A DNA stretch of 7,978 nt, taken from contig CANISN010000068.1 in the NCBI GenBank assembly GCA_947470165.1, positions 1-7,978 on the forward strand. Reading direction: 5' to 3'. Under the pieces are notes generated by a model that saw nothing but the letters and a program-made list of their open reading frames with translations, made no database searches and was not told where the DNA came from. The DNA comes from Burkholderiaceae bacterium. Its GTDB lineage: Bacteria; Pseudomonadota; Gammaproteobacteria; Burkholderiales; Burkholderiaceae. The translations under genes and the position numbers were made by a program. Shown in pieces: positions 6,790-7,978 of this stretch (positions within the stretch are counted from its first letter, which is position 1; every line of letters starts with the position of its first letter).

Positions 6790-7978
6790 CTAGATCTCAC
6801 GCAAGCACTCCATTGCAGTAGCGGTTTGCACCTTTCTCTGAAAGCGATAGCCTGCTAAAAGACAGGCAGCAACTCCGAAAGTAATGCCCGTGACTAGAGA
6901 CCATGCAAACGCATGGAACTCGATCTCCAATACAAAGCGACCTAGTGCCCAAGCTGACACTCCTGCGGCAAGACCTGCAAAGGTGCCAGCCAGCACTCCA
7001 ATTACCAAGAGTTCAGCTAGGGCAATCCTACCAAGCAAATGGCGAGATGCGCCTACCGCCTTGAGAAGTGCTGCACTCCGAAAGCGCTCATCTTGAGTTG
7101 CGGCAATTGCAGCAAGCAAGACCAAAATAGCAGCGGCGATCGTAAAGGCAAAAAGTAGACCCAAAACCGAAGATAAGCGATCTAGAACATCTTGGATTTG
7201 ACGTAGTGAAGTTGCTACATCCACAATCGTTAAGTTGGGATAGCTCTGCGAAAGCCGATAATCAAGCCCCTCAAGCGCAGTGCTCTGATAGTAGGAGGTA
7301 ATCCAAGATTGGGGCATCTCGGCCAACATGCTAGGTGGCATGATGACAAAAAAGTTCACCTTCATCGAACTCCAATCTAACTTACGCAAAGAGGTAATTG
7401 GCGCAGTTACTCTCTCACCAGCAAGCTCAAAAGTCATTTGATCGCCCAGTTTCAGCTTTAGGGTCTTGGCAATGCCCACTTCCAATGAGACTTGCGGCGC
7501 GCCACCCTCGATCCATTTACCTGCAGTGATACGGTTACCATCAGGCAGCTCTTCGGTATAGGAGAGATTAAACTCTCGATCCACCAAACGGCGCGCATTC
7601 TCATCAGCGTAATCATTGGGCCCGATAGATTTTCCGTTTATCTCGATTAAGCGTGCCCGTACCATTGGACTAAAACTCGGCTTTACTATTCCCGCATCAG
7701 TAAGAGATTTAGCAATACCCAATTTTTGATCTTCTTGAATGTTAATCATGAAGCGATTAGGCGCATCTGCAGGAATATCTCCCTGCCACGTAGCCAATAA
7801 ATCTTGTCGAAGGAGCAGGATGATTAACAAGGCCATCAATGCAATACCTAAGGCGGTAATTTGCATCACTGCAAATCCTGATCGTCGTGCTTGAGCAGTC
7901 AGTGCAAAACGTAAGGAGAAATTTTTTGCGCTCCATTTTGAAAAAAGGACATTCAATAAGCGTAGAGATAACCAGGAA
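6790..7978 (-). CDS. FtsX/YbbP-type ABC transporter permease, C-terminal half (cut by window edge)
   Basis: Inner-membrane permease of a MacB/LolCE/YbbP-like ABC transporter; such systems usually extrude or relocate hydrophobic or envelope molecules rather than import nutrients. The visible 395 residues show a membrane segment (about 35-56), a large extracytoplasmic domain (about 57-265, with DAPNRFMINI near its start, a phrase typical of YbbP-like proteins), then three segments (about 269-293, 317-343 and 359-377). The FtsX-like motif ERFRSAALLKAVGASRHLLG lies between the first and second of these three. The reading frame is open to the right edge. A TTG at 7956 could formally start a protein, but SWLSLRLL continues upstream of it, and YbbP-like permeases are about 800 residues. 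I therefore call it a partial gene with its N-terminal half beyond the window. The ATPase gene would be expected nearby, also outside the window. Confidence 0.88.
   Translation of the reverse strand, partial: SWLSLRLLNVLFSKWSAKNFSLRFALTAQARRSGFAVMQITALGIALMALLIILLLRQDLLATWQGDIPADAPNRFMINIQEDQKLGIAKSLTDAGIVKPSFSPMVRARLIEINGKSIGPNDYADENARRLVDREFNLSYTEELPDGNRITAGKWIEGGAPQVSLEVGIAKTLKLKLGDQMTFELAGERVTAPITSLRKLDWSSMKVNFFVIMPPSMLAEMPQSWITSYYQSTALEGLDYRLSQSYPNLTIVDVATSLRQIQDVLDRLSSVLGLLFAFTIAAAILVLLAAIAATQDERFRSAALLKAVGASRHLLGRIALAELLVIGVLAGTFAGLAAGVSAWALGRFVLEIEFHAFAWSLVTGITFGVAACLLAGYRFQRKVQTATAMECLREI

Noticed and set aside
7954..7956. TTG as the true start of a 388-residue permease
   Set aside because: The frame stays open to the window edge with family-like sequence (SWLSLRLL) before it. 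The protein begins in the middle of the permease architecture, so the gene is simply cut off.

Overview
The window looks like a chromosomal segment of a betaproteobacterium of the Burkholderiales, most likely Polynucleobacter or a close relative. Three things support this: the block ilvB-ilvN-ilvC-psd-pssA, an order I associate with this group; the moderate base composition with AT-rich spacers, unlike high-GC Burkholderia or Ralstonia; and protein details such as the short pyruvoyl phosphatidylserine decarboxylase and the sigma/DUF3619/DUF3106/RDD cluster. The genus is inferred from gene order and protein recognition, not from a search.

Left part (1-4338, minus strand): a tightly packed, probably single operon. 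It reads right to left as acetolactate synthase large subunit, acetolactate synthase small subunit (stop and start share one base), ketol-acid reductoisomerase, phosphatidylserine decarboxylase and the 5' part of phosphatidylserine synthase, which runs off the left edge. The first three carry out the first two steps of valine/isoleucine synthesis. The last two make phosphatidylethanolamine from CDP-diacylglycerol and serine.

Middle (4339-4530): a 192-bp divergent intergenic region. It holds candidate back-to-back promoters whose core elements interleave, a long ilvB leader, and a perfect 7-bp inverted repeat ending two bases before the ilvB Shine-Dalgarno.

Right part (4531-6764, plus strand): a four-gene cluster made of an ECF-type sigma factor, a single-pass membrane protein (DUF3619 type) overlapping it by four bases, a secreted helical repeat protein (DUF3106 type) and an RDD-type membrane protein. 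This is the least understood and most interesting part. Its topology resembles a sigma / membrane anti-sigma / periplasmic sensor module, but nothing in the sequence proves that role.

Far right (6790-7978, minus strand): the C-terminal half of an FtsX/YbbP-type ABC transporter permease, convergent with the sigma cluster and cut by the window edge. There are no tRNA or rRNA genes, CRISPR arrays or insertion sequences, and no gene-free stretch longer than 192 bp.
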